Assembly: GCA_040758375.1 (NCBI GenBank)
Contig: JBFLWE010000011.1
Location: forward strand, 1-64,000
Reading direction: 5' to 3'
DNA from: CAMLIZ01 sp040758375
Lineage (GTDB): Bacteria; Pseudomonadota; Gammaproteobacteria; Burkholderiales; Burkholderiaceae_C
Length of the DNA: 64,000 nucleotides
Position 1 is the stretch's first letter. Every line of letters begins with the position of its first letter. This document shows positions 1-7,006 of the stretch, piece after piece. Both the position numbers and the translations under genes were made by a program. Under the pieces are notes generated by a model. It did not search any database and had not been told where the DNA came from. It saw nothing but the letters and a program-made list of their open reading frames with translations.

Positions 1-1727
1 GCCGGCAGAAACTGCTGGAACACATCTGGCAGCGCACATCGCTCTCGCGCCGGCAGTTCGCCACGCTCTACCTCGCCCCACTGGAGCGCTACGCCGAGCT
101 GGTCCAGCAGTTCCCGGCCTCCGAGAACCACCACCATGCCTATCCGGGCGGCATGCTGGACCACGGCCTGGAGATCGTCGCCTATGCGCTGAAGCTGCGG
201 CAGTCATACCTGCTGCCTGCGGGCGTCACGCCGGAGGCACAGGCGGCCCAGGCCGAGGCCTGGACCGCAGGCACGGCCTACGCGGCCCTGCTGCACGACA
301 TCGGCAAGATTGCGGTCGATCTGCACGTCGAGCATGCCGACGGCAGCGTCTGGCATCCCTGGCACGGCCCACTGCGAAAGCCCTACCGCTTCCGTTACCG
401 AAAGGAGCGTGAGTACCGCCTGCACAGCGCCGCCACCGGGCTGCTCTACGCGCGCCTTCTCGATCGGGACATCTTCGACTGGCTCAGCGGCTATCCCGAC
501 CTCTGGGCCGCGCTGCTGTACGTGCTGGCCGGCCAGTACGAGCACTCCGGCACGCTCGGCGAGCTGGTCGTGCAGGCCGACCAGGCATCGGTCGCCCAGG
601 AACTCGGCGGCGATCCCAGCAAGGCGCTGGCGGCGCCCAAGCATGCGCTGCAACGCAAATTGCTCGACGGCTTGCGCTACCTGCTCAAGGAAGCGTTCAA
701 GTTGAACCAGGCCGGCCCGGCGGACGGTTGGCTGACCCAAGACGCCTTGTGGCTGGTGAGCAAGACTGTCTCCGACAAGCTGCGCGCACATCTGCTGTCA
801 CAGGGCATCGACGGCATCCCGGCCAGCAATACGGCGGTGTTCAACGTGCTGCAGGATCACGGCATCGTGCAACCGACGCCGGATGGCAAGGCGATCTGGA
901 AGGCTACCGTCACCAGCGACGCCGGCTGGTCGCACGCCTTCACCTTCCTGAAGCTCTCGCCGGCGATGATCTGGGATGCCGCCGACCGGCCGGCGCCGTT
1001 CGCAGGCCGTGTGCAGGTCGAAGAGGAACAAGCGGAGCCGACGCCGCAGGCGCCGGCGGTGGCTGATGGGCCGCGCGTGGAAGGCACCGAAGCTGCACCC
1101 GCGAGCGCGGCGCCGATCGCATCCGCAGCCATGGACACCGGCGTCGCAGCGCTGCTCGACCTGCTGGGCGACACCGCTCCACCCACCGCGCCGGAGACCC
1201 CGAGTTCCCCTGTTGCCGAGCCCAAGCCGGCCCCTTCGACCATGCCCCCGCCGCAGATGAGCCTCGCGCCTTCCCAGGATCGCGCGGAGCCCTCTGGGGC
1301 GCACTTCATGGCCTGGCTGCGTCAGAGCGTCCAGACGCGCAAGCTCATCATCAACGACGCCAAGGCCCTGGTGCATACCGTCGCCGGTACGACCTATCTC
1401 GTCAGCCCCGGCGTGTTCCAGCGCTACGCGCAGGAGTACCTTCAAGTCGCCGCGCTGGCCAAGCAGGAGAAGCTGGAGGGGTGGCAGTGGGTGCAGAAGC
1501 GCTTCGAGAAGTTGGGACAGCACCGCAAGCAGCCGAGCGGGCTGAACATCTGGACCTGCGAAGTCACGGGGCCGCGCAAGTCGCGCCGGCTGCACGGCTA
1601 CCTGCTCGTCAGCCCGGATGCGCTGTTCCAGGAGACGCCGCCAGACAACCCATACCTGCGGCTCCTCAACGAGGCCGCAAAGCGCGAAGATTCAGCCCTT
1701 GGGGCCAAGGACGACGATCAGGCGTAG
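1..1727 (+). CDS. traI: ICE relaxase, MobH / TraI_2 family (3' part)
   Basis: This is the 3' part of the conjugative relaxase that nicks the ICE at oriT and leads the strand into the recipient. The frame is open from base 3, so the true start is left of the window. The visible part begins in the TraI_2 domain, with an ENHHHAYPGG stretch and, about 50 residues later, LLHDIGK; these His and His-Asp motifs are the metal-binding HD-like centre typical of MobH relaxases. An Ala/Pro-rich linker follows (about 1000-1290) and then a conserved C-terminal domain (about 1300-1660, starting near HFMAWLRQ) that matches the TraI_2 C-terminal region. The family is usually longer than 600 residues; about 575 are visible here. 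The next gene is convergent. Confidence 0.88.
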   Translation, partial: RQKLLEHIWQRTSLSRRQFATLYLAPLERYAELVQQFPASENHHHAYPGGMLDHGLEIVAYALKLRQSYLLPAGVTPEAQAAQAEAWTAGTAYAALLHDIGKIAVDLHVEHADGSVWHPWHGPLRKPYRFRYRKEREYRLHSAATGLLYARLLDRDIFDWLSGYPDLWAALLYVLAGQYEHSGTLGELVVQADQASVAQELGGDPSKALAAPKHALQRKLLDGLRYLLKEAFKLNQAGPADGWLTQDALWLVSKTVSDKLRAHLLSQGIDGIPASNTAVFNVLQDHGIVQPTPDGKAIWKATVTSDAGWSHAFTFLKLSPAMIWDAADRPAPFAGRVQVEEEQAEPTPQAPAVADGPRVEGTEAAPASAAPIASAAMDTGVAALLDLLGDTAPPTAPETPSSPVAEPKPAPSTMPPPQMSLAPSQDRAEPSGAHFMAWLRQSVQTRKLIINDAKALVHTVAGTTYLVSPGVFQRYAQEYLQVAALAKQEKLEGWQWVQKRFEKLGQHRKQPSGLNIWTCEVTGPRKSRRLHGYLLVSPDALFQETPPDNPYLRLLNEAAKREDSALGAKDDDQA

Positions 1728-1753
1728 GCATGCGACCGCTGTGCGGGCCGGCT

Positions 1754-2059
1754 TCAATCTGCGGATGGGGCCGACTCCGCCAGCTTGGCTTCGGTCAGAG
1801 TCATCAAGTGGGCGGAACTGCATTTCAGCGCACGGGCAATCTTGAGGATGAGAGGGAGCGTGGGGACATGCTCGCCGCGCTCGATCTTGCCCATGTGCGA
1901 CCGTTCGATGCCGGCCATGTGGGCCAGCGTTTCCTGAGCGATGCCCTGGTTGGTTCTTTCTTCCCGCACGGCAGCCCCAAACGCGATGGCTGGTTCCGCT
2001 TCGTAGGTAGTGGTGCCGGTGGGGCGGCCCCTTTGGATCGAACGCTTTGGCATTGCCAA
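1754..2059 (-). CDS. Xre-family helix-turn-helix repressor
   Basis: A 101-residue DNA-binding protein. Residues about 27-85 form a Cro/C1-type helix-turn-helix: AAVREERTNQGIAQETLAHM, then IERSHMGKIERGEHVPTL, ending in a short helix. The N-terminus is basic (KRSIQRGRPTG) and may add DNA contact. Small Xre proteins of this kind are common near ICE ends and usually repress element genes or themselves. The gene is convergent with the relaxase gene. Its promoter (2081-2110) contains an inverted repeat in the spacer, so it probably represses itself. Its target beyond that cannot be read from the window. Confidence 0.8.
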   Translation of the reverse strand: MAMPKRSIQRGRPTGTTTYEAEPAIAFGAAVREERTNQGIAQETLAHMAGIERSHMGKIERGEHVPTLPLILKIARALKCSSAHLMTLTEAKLAESAPSAD

Positions 2060-2080
2060 GAGCGTCGAACACGGTCACGA

Positions 2081-2110
2081 TTTAAACCACGTTAAACTTA
2101 ACTCATTCAA
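2081..2110 (-). promoter_or_regulatory. Promoter and likely operator of the Xre gene
   Basis: Read on the minus strand: TTGAAT (2105-2110), 18-bp spacer, TTTAAA (2081-2086), 22 bp before the ATG at 2059. The spacer holds an AT-rich inverted repeat, GTTAA-AC-TTAAC (2091-2102), placed where a repressor would block RNA polymerase. AT-rich sequence is rare in this window, so it stands out. Confidence 0.5.
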
Positions 2111-2192
2111 CGACTTCGAGATCAGTTGCCACGACTTCACCGCCTGGGGGGAGCTGGACGTGGAATCGAGTGACATCACCGCCGAAATTCGC

Positions 2193-2786
2193 ATGGCCGT
2201 CCTCGGCGAATGGGTGCCTCCCCAGCTCGCCGACGTGCTCGCCCTGCAGCGCGCCGAAGAGCCGGAGACTCATGCCGTCCTGGCCGGATGGACAGATCCC
2301 GGTCGAGGCGCGGAGCTGCCGGGCGACGGCTTCGACTTCGCCTTGTCTGCGGCTGCCCGGCAGTGGCCTGGCTGGATATGCGAGCCGCTGTGGCATGACA
2401 CGCTGGCGGTCGCCGTGGCCAAGCGCTCCCACCTGCTGGCCTACCGTGAAGTGCCGTGCGAGGAAGTGCTCAAGCAGCCCTTGATCTGCTCGCAGTCCAC
2501 GGCCGATGAACCATGGCGCGTGACCGTGCAGCGCGTGTTCGAAAACGCGCTGCAGGAGCGGGAGCAAACGGTGGAGACATTCGATGTGGCGATGACGCTG
2601 GTTGCTGCCGGGTACGGGATCGCCATTGCGCCTGCCGCGAGACTGGCGAGCTACCTACGCCGAGGCATCGCCGTACGGCCGCTGGCCGGCGCACCAATGA
2701 TCGTGATGGCTTACCTGCTCCGCCGCAACGCTACCTTGTCGGACACCCAGGCAAGATTCGCCCGCCGCGCGCGCTTGGTGTCCTGA
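2193..2786 (+). CDS. LysR-type regulator fragment (effector-binding domain only)
   Basis: The product aligns by eye with the substrate-binding half of LysR-type regulators: a first strand and helix from RMAVLGEWVPPQLADVLALQ, the middle FALSAAARQWPGWICEPLWH, and the C-terminal loop AMTLVAAGYGIAIAPAARL. No LysR winged-helix domain precedes it. The frame is open back to 2010, but that stretch runs through the divergent Xre promoter and resembles nothing, so I place the start at the ATG at 2193, where the domain begins. Without a DNA-binding domain it cannot act as an ordinary LysR regulator. It is either a remnant or a stand-alone effector-binding protein. Its 3' end abuts transposase remnant sequence. 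Confidence 0.6.
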   Translation: MAVLGEWVPPQLADVLALQRAEEPETHAVLAGWTDPGRGAELPGDGFDFALSAAARQWPGWICEPLWHDTLAVAVAKRSHLLAYREVPCEEVLKQPLICSQSTADEPWRVTVQRVFENALQEREQTVETFDVAMTLVAAGYGIAIAPAARLASYLRRGIAVRPLAGAPMIVMAYLLRRNATLSDTQARFARRARLVS

Positions 2787-2811
2787 CTGATGCGCTGGCC
2801 TTCCCATTGAT

Positions 2812-2970
2812 GCGTAACGGCCGGAACTGCACGTCTTCGGCCCTCCGGCTCTGCCGCCATACGTAGTCGCCGATCAAATTGATGTGCTCCCAGCCCAGCG
2901 GCGACAGGTATTGCAGCAACCCGTCGTCGATCCCGTTGCCGGAGTCGCGCAGCGCCTGCGTCGCAGCTCA
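2812..2970 (-). pseudogene. tnpA: Tn3-family transposase C-terminal remnant
   Basis: Translating the minus strand from about 2970 gives a short open stretch containing LLQYLSPLGWEHINL, then IGDYVWRQSRR and QFRPLR. This is the characteristic C-terminus of Tn3-family DDE transposases (LSPLGWEHINLTGDYVW...FRPLR). Nothing upstream continues the transposase: the next bases belong to the end of the PAP2-LspA gene. So only about 50 codons survive. No clear 38-bp terminal inverted repeat could be seen beside it. It shows that a Tn3-type transposon once carried or flanked the cadmium cassette. Confidence 0.75.
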
Positions 2971-4047
2971 TCCTGACAACAATCTACCCTTGTTACCCTT
3001 GTCTCGAATTTCAAGGAACCTAGCGATCAAACAGCCGACTCCGATGGAGATCGCAACATCGGCGAGGTTGAACGCGGGCCAGTGCATGCCCTGCCAGTGG
3101 AAGTCGAGGAAGTCCACAACCTGACCGCGCAGCAGGCGATCCACCACGTTGCCAAGTGCCCCGCCAAGAATGAGGCTGTAGCCGACGGCTTCGAAGCGCG
3201 GCAGCGTCTGCTTCAGTTGTCGGATGAGCCAGACCGCGACGAGCAGTCCTAACGTGATGAAGAAGTAACGTTGCCAGCCACTCGCTCCGGCCAAAAAGCT
3301 GAACGCGGCGCCCGGATTGAGCACATGCACGAGGTTGAAGAACGGCGTGATCTCGACCTGTTTGCCATAGACGAACGCCCGTTCGATCGAGAGCTTGGCT
3401 GCCTGATCAGCAGCAACCGCTGCCGCAGCCACCCCGTACCACGGCAAGGCCGGCGCGAGCAGCCCCTTTGCGCGCGCCGCAGTGGCGAACGAGATCAGCC
3501 ACCGCGAGAGCACGGTGCAGCCCAAGCCCAGCCCCCAGCCTGCCAGCACGTCGCCCGGGAAGTGCATACCTGCCGCCATGCGTGACCAGCCAACCAGGGC
3601 GGCATACATCAACAGGCAACCGCGACCGCGCCAGGCCAGCAGCGGCCACAACGCAGCGGCCACCAGCGCCGCGTAGGTCGCGTGCCCGCTGGGCAGGCTG
3701 TAATGCAGCTCCACAGCGCCGATGACATGCACCGCTGCGCCCAGCACCGCATGCGGGCGCGGAAAGTCGAGCCACCACTTCAAGGCCGACGCCGCCGCCA
3801 AGGCCAGCAAGAACGCGACGCCGAAGTGCAACAAACGGCTCCGCACTAGCCGAACGCGGGCCGGATCGGAAGATGCCTTTGACCATGCCCATAGGCCCAG
3901 TACGGTTAGGGGCGCGGTCCAGTAGCTGCCGATTAGGCTGAAGAGCGACGCCAGCGGCCACAGCACTGCGGGCGTCCCAGCATTGATCGCTTGAAATAGC
4001 GCGAGATTCAGACCGGCCCAGTCATACAGCACGAATTTCCAACTCAT
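2968..4047 (-). CDS. lspA: PAP2 phosphatase fused to signal peptidase II (LspA)
   Basis: A 359-residue membrane protein with two enzymes. Residues 1-190 are a PAP2 lipid phosphatase: K90...RP (97-98), PSGH (119-122), SR (155-156)...H162...D166, the usual three-part active site. Residues about 200-350 are lipoprotein signal peptidase II, with LVHVLNPGAAFSF (239-251), GNVVDR (299-304) and FNLADVAI (326-333); D303 and D330 are the expected catalytic aspartates. Stand-alone LspA is about 165 residues, so this is a true fusion. It overlaps the cadA stop by four bases (ATGA) and is surely co-transcribed with it. LspA genes in cadmium/lead cassettes are known. The PAP2 half could recycle undecaprenyl pyrophosphate or dephosphorylate lipids, which is inference. 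Confidence 0.9.
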   Translation of the reverse strand: MSWKFVLYDWAGLNLALFQAINAGTPAVLWPLASLFSLIGSYWTAPLTVLGLWAWSKASSDPARVRLVRSRLLHFGVAFLLALAAASALKWWLDFPRPHAVLGAAVHVIGAVELHYSLPSGHATYAALVAAALWPLLAWRGRGCLLMYAALVGWSRMAAGMHFPGDVLAGWGLGLGCTVLSRWLISFATAARAKGLLAPALPWYGVAAAAVAADQAAKLSIERAFVYGKQVEITPFFNLVHVLNPGAAFSFLAGASGWQRYFFITLGLLVAVWLIRQLKQTLPRFEAVGYSLILGGALGNVVDRLLRGQVVDFLDFHWQGMHWPAFNLADVAISIGVGCLIARFLEIRDKGNKGRLLSG

Positions 4048-6446
4048 CGGCGCAGCAGCCTCAAGCCATTGCCCACCACCAGCAGGCTAGCTCCCATGTC
4101 GGCGAACACCGCCATCCACATGGTCGCGTGGCCGGTGAAGGTGAGCACCAGGAACACGGCCTTGATGCCCAGCGCAAGCGCGATGTTCTGTGTGAGCACC
4201 TGTGCCGTGGTGCGGGACAGCCGCACGAAGGTCGGAATCTTGCGCAGGTCATCGTCCATCAGCGCCACGTCGGCCGTCTCGATGGCCGTGTCGGTGCCCG
4301 CCGCGCCCATCGCGAAGCCAATGTCGGCACGAGCCAACGCCGGAGCGTCGTTGATTCCATCACCGACCATGCCGACCCCGCCGGACTGGGCAAGCGCTTC
4401 GATCTCGCGCAGTTTGTCATCGGGGAGCAGGTTGCCTTGTGCGCGGTCGATCCCGGCCTGTGTGGCAATCGCCTTGGCGGTGTGTGGGTTGTCGCCGGTC
4501 AGCATCATGGTCTGGATGCCCAGCGCGTGCAGTTCGGCCACGGCGCTCCGGCTGCTGTCCTTGATGGTGTCGGCCACTGCCATGAGCGCCTGCACGCCCT
4601 CGGGCTCCACCAGCATCACCGCCGTCTTACCCTCGGCTTCCAGTGCGGTGATGCGTTGTTCCATTGCGGGGGAGCAATGTCCCAGCTCGTCGAGCATCCG
4701 ATGGTTGCCGAGGTGATAGGCCACTCCGTCGATCACGCCGCGCACGCCTCGGCCGGGCAATGCGGCGAATTCCGCGACTTCGCGCAGCGCCACGCCGTCG
4801 GCAAGGGCGGCTTGCGCGATTGCCTTGGACACCGGATGGTCGGAGCGGCTGGCCAGGCTGGCCGCGAGACTACGGGCGTGCTGGGGCGAAGCGTTACCCA
4901 AGGCAACGAAGTCGGTCTGCGCGGGCTTGCCGTGGGTGATGGTGCCGGTCTTGTCCAAGGCCAGCCAGCGCAGCTTGCGGCCCTCTTCCAAATACACGCC
5001 GCCCTTGATGAGAATGCCGTGGCGTGCCGCTGCGGCCAACCCGCTGACGATGCTGACGGGTGTCGAAATCACCAGCGCGCACGGGCAGGCGATCACCAGC
5101 AAAACCAGCGCCCGATAGATCCAATCCAGCCATGCCGCTCCCACAAAGAGCGGCGGCACCAGTGCGACGACCACGGCCAAGGCGAATACGGCGGGCGTGT
5201 ACCAGCGCGCGAACTGATCCACGAAGCGCTGGGTCGGCGCGCGGCTGCCTTGTGCGGCCTCCACCGCATGAATGATGCGGGCCAGCGTGGAGTTGTTCGC
5301 CAGCGCCGTGACACGGTACTCGAACGAGCCTGACTCGTTGAGGGAACCCGCAAAGACGGGATCGCCTAGGCCCTTGTCGACGGGCAGACTCTCCCCGGTG
5401 ATCGGCGCTTGGTTCACGGTCGAGCGGCCTTCTACGACCTCCCCATCGAGGGCGATGCGTTCGCCAGGCCGCACTCGCACCCGGCTGCCGATCGCAACCT
5501 GCTTGGCATCCACCTCGCGCCATGAGCCATCAGGCTGTTGCACCGTGGCTCGCTCCGGGGCCAGATCGAGCAGCCCCGCGATGGCGTTGCGGGCGCGGTC
5601 CAGCGACTTGGCCTCGATGACCTCGGCCAAAGCGAACAACACCATCACCATCGCCGCCTCCGGCCAGTGCCCGATCAACATGGCCCCGGTGACGGCAATC
5701 GACATCAGGGCGTTCATGTTGAGGTTGCGGTTCTTGAGGGCAATCCATCCTTTCTTGTAGGTGGACAGGCCACCGGTGAGGATGGCGACCAGAGCCAGAA
5801 CCATCACCGACCAATGATTGCCGCCTTGGAGCCAGTACACGGCCTCCGCCGCAACAGCGGCGACTAGCGAGATGCCGAGCGGCCACCAATGGGTCGTGGT
5901 CTGCCCCGGTGCTGATGACGCAGGCGTGCGGTTGGCTTCTTCGAGCACTTGGGCCTCGAAGCCGAGCGATTGCAGAGCACCCAGCACGTCAGGCAGCACG
6001 GCTGGGGCATGGCGCACGGTGAGCGTGCGTTGCATCAGGTTGAAGTCGAGATCGATCACACCGGCCAGCGTGGCGAGATTGCTGCGGATCAGCGCCTCCT
6101 CGGACGGACAATCCATCTTGGCGATGGCAAGGCGGGTGGTCTGCACCGCCGAGCGGTCGTCCTGTCGCACCGCCTGCATATCGACAGCCGCCAAGGCTTG
6201 TTCCACGGGGGCCAACGACGCCAGGGTGTGCCGCACGGTCAAGGTGCGCCGCATCAGGTTGAAATCGAGCTCCACCACGCCGGGCACGCCGCCCAGCTTG
6301 CCCCGGATCAGCGCTTCTTCCGTGGGGCAGTCCATGTTCTCGATGTGATAGACGGCAACCGCCACCCCGGTAGTGGCGCTGGTCTGTGTTTCTGATTTGA
6401 GAACGGGAGCATCAGCACAACCGTACCCGCTTGATCCGCAACTCAT
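4044..6446 (-). CDS. cadA: Cd/Pb/Zn-exporting P1B-type ATPase
   Basis: An 800-residue inner-membrane heavy-metal pump. The Cys-rich N-terminus (CGSSGYGC) is followed by two heavy-metal-associated domains (about 30-75 and 105-150) in which the usual CxxC is replaced by MDCPTEE (38-44) and MDCPSEE (111-117), a variant common in Cd/Pb pumps. Then come eight expected membrane spans, TGES (350-353), the transport-site CPC (454-456), the phosphorylation motif DKTGT (498-502), SDHP (535-538) and GDGINDAP near residue 700. A GAGGA Shine-Dalgarno precedes the start at 6446. It is divergent from cadR, whose operator lies in its promoter, and overlaps the PAP2-LspA gene downstream. Confidence 0.95.
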   Translation of the reverse strand: MSCGSSGYGCADAPVLKSETQTSATTGVAVAVYHIENMDCPTEEALIRGKLGGVPGVVELDFNLMRRTLTVRHTLASLAPVEQALAAVDMQAVRQDDRSAVQTTRLAIAKMDCPSEEALIRSNLATLAGVIDLDFNLMQRTLTVRHAPAVLPDVLGALQSLGFEAQVLEEANRTPASSAPGQTTTHWWPLGISLVAAVAAEAVYWLQGGNHWSVMVLALVAILTGGLSTYKKGWIALKNRNLNMNALMSIAVTGAMLIGHWPEAAMVMVLFALAEVIEAKSLDRARNAIAGLLDLAPERATVQQPDGSWREVDAKQVAIGSRVRVRPGERIALDGEVVEGRSTVNQAPITGESLPVDKGLGDPVFAGSLNESGSFEYRVTALANNSTLARIIHAVEAAQGSRAPTQRFVDQFARWYTPAVFALAVVVALVPPLFVGAAWLDWIYRALVLLVIACPCALVISTPVSIVSGLAAAARHGILIKGGVYLEEGRKLRWLALDKTGTITHGKPAQTDFVALGNASPQHARSLAASLASRSDHPVSKAIAQAALADGVALREVAEFAALPGRGVRGVIDGVAYHLGNHRMLDELGHCSPAMEQRITALEAEGKTAVMLVEPEGVQALMAVADTIKDSSRSAVAELHALGIQTMMLTGDNPHTAKAIATQAGIDRAQGNLLPDDKLREIEALAQSGGVGMVGDGINDAPALARADIGFAMGAAGTDTAIETADVALMDDDLRKIPTFVRLSRTTAQVLTQNIALALGIKAVFLVLTFTGHATMWMAVFADMGASLLVVGNGLRLLRR

Positions 6447-6480
6447 AGCAATTCCTCGGCGTCGTCATTCGTTCAAATGC

Positions 6481-6511
6481 ATTAAAATCCCTATAGTGGC
6501 TATAGGGTCAA
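6481..6511 (-). promoter_or_regulatory. CadR-controlled cadA promoter with perfect dyad
   Basis: On the minus strand, TTGACC (6506-6511) and TTTAAT (6481-6486) are separated by 19 bp, the long spacer that MerR-family activators need. Inside it is a perfect dyad, CCCTATAG-TGG-CTATAGGG (6489-6507), the classic MerR/CadR/PbrR operator pattern. Metal-loaded CadR would twist this DNA to bring the two hexamers into phase and switch on cadA. The same operator probably limits cadR expression. Confidence 0.85.
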
Positions 6512-6527
6512 GCATTGGAGGACCAGC

Positions 6528-6971
6528 ATGGAAATCAGGATCGGCGAACTGGCGCAGCGCACGGGATGCGAGGTCGTGACCATTCGTTACTACGAAAAGG
6601 AAGGGCTATTGCCTGAGCCGGCGCGAAGCAGCGGGAACTATCGGCTGTACGGCGAGGAGCAAGTCAAGCGCATGCAGTTCATTCGCCACTGCCGTTCGCT
6701 GGACATGTCGCTGGGCGAGATTCGGACCTTACTGAACCTGTGGGACAGCCCCACCCAGGATTGCGGAAAAGTGAATGCCCTGCTGGATGACCATATCCGG
6801 CAGGTGGAGGCGCGGGTCGAGGCGTTGTTGCAGCTAAGGCTGCATTTGACGGCCTTGCGTGAAAAGTGCGCCGGCGCACGACCCGTCGAGGCGTGCGGCA
6901 TTCTTCAAGGGCTCGTGAATTGTTCTTGCCATACCGTCAGCACCCGAGACGAGGCCAGCGCTGGCGTTTAG
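6528..6971 (+). CDS. cadR: Cadmium-responsive MerR-family regulator
   Basis: A 147-residue MerR-family activator. The N-terminal winged helix-turn-helix is clear (RIGELAQRTGCEVVTIRYYE, residues 4-23; RYYEKEGLLPEP). A dimerisation helix runs from about 80 to 110. The metal-binding cysteines expected of CadR/PbrR are present: one in DCGKVNALL, one in EKCAGA, and a C-terminal CSCH cluster. The start at 6528 has GGAGGA upstream. It is divergent from cadA and shares the dyad at 6489-6507. Cd versus Pb preference cannot be decided by eye, but the CadR-type Cys pattern with a Cd-type pump favours Cd. Confidence 0.92.
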   Translation: MEIRIGELAQRTGCEVVTIRYYEKEGLLPEPARSSGNYRLYGEEQVKRMQFIRHCRSLDMSLGEIRTLLNLWDSPTQDCGKVNALLDDHIRQVEARVEALLQLRLHLTALREKCAGARPVEACGILQGLVNCSCHTVSTRDEASAGV

Positions 6972-7006
6972 CGTACGATTTTTCCCAAATTCTGTGGCTT
7001 CCCCTG

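Noticed and set aside
2010..2192. An extended N-terminus of the LysR fragment from 2010
   Set aside because: It runs antisense into the Xre gene and through the Xre promoter, and shows no helix-turn-helix.
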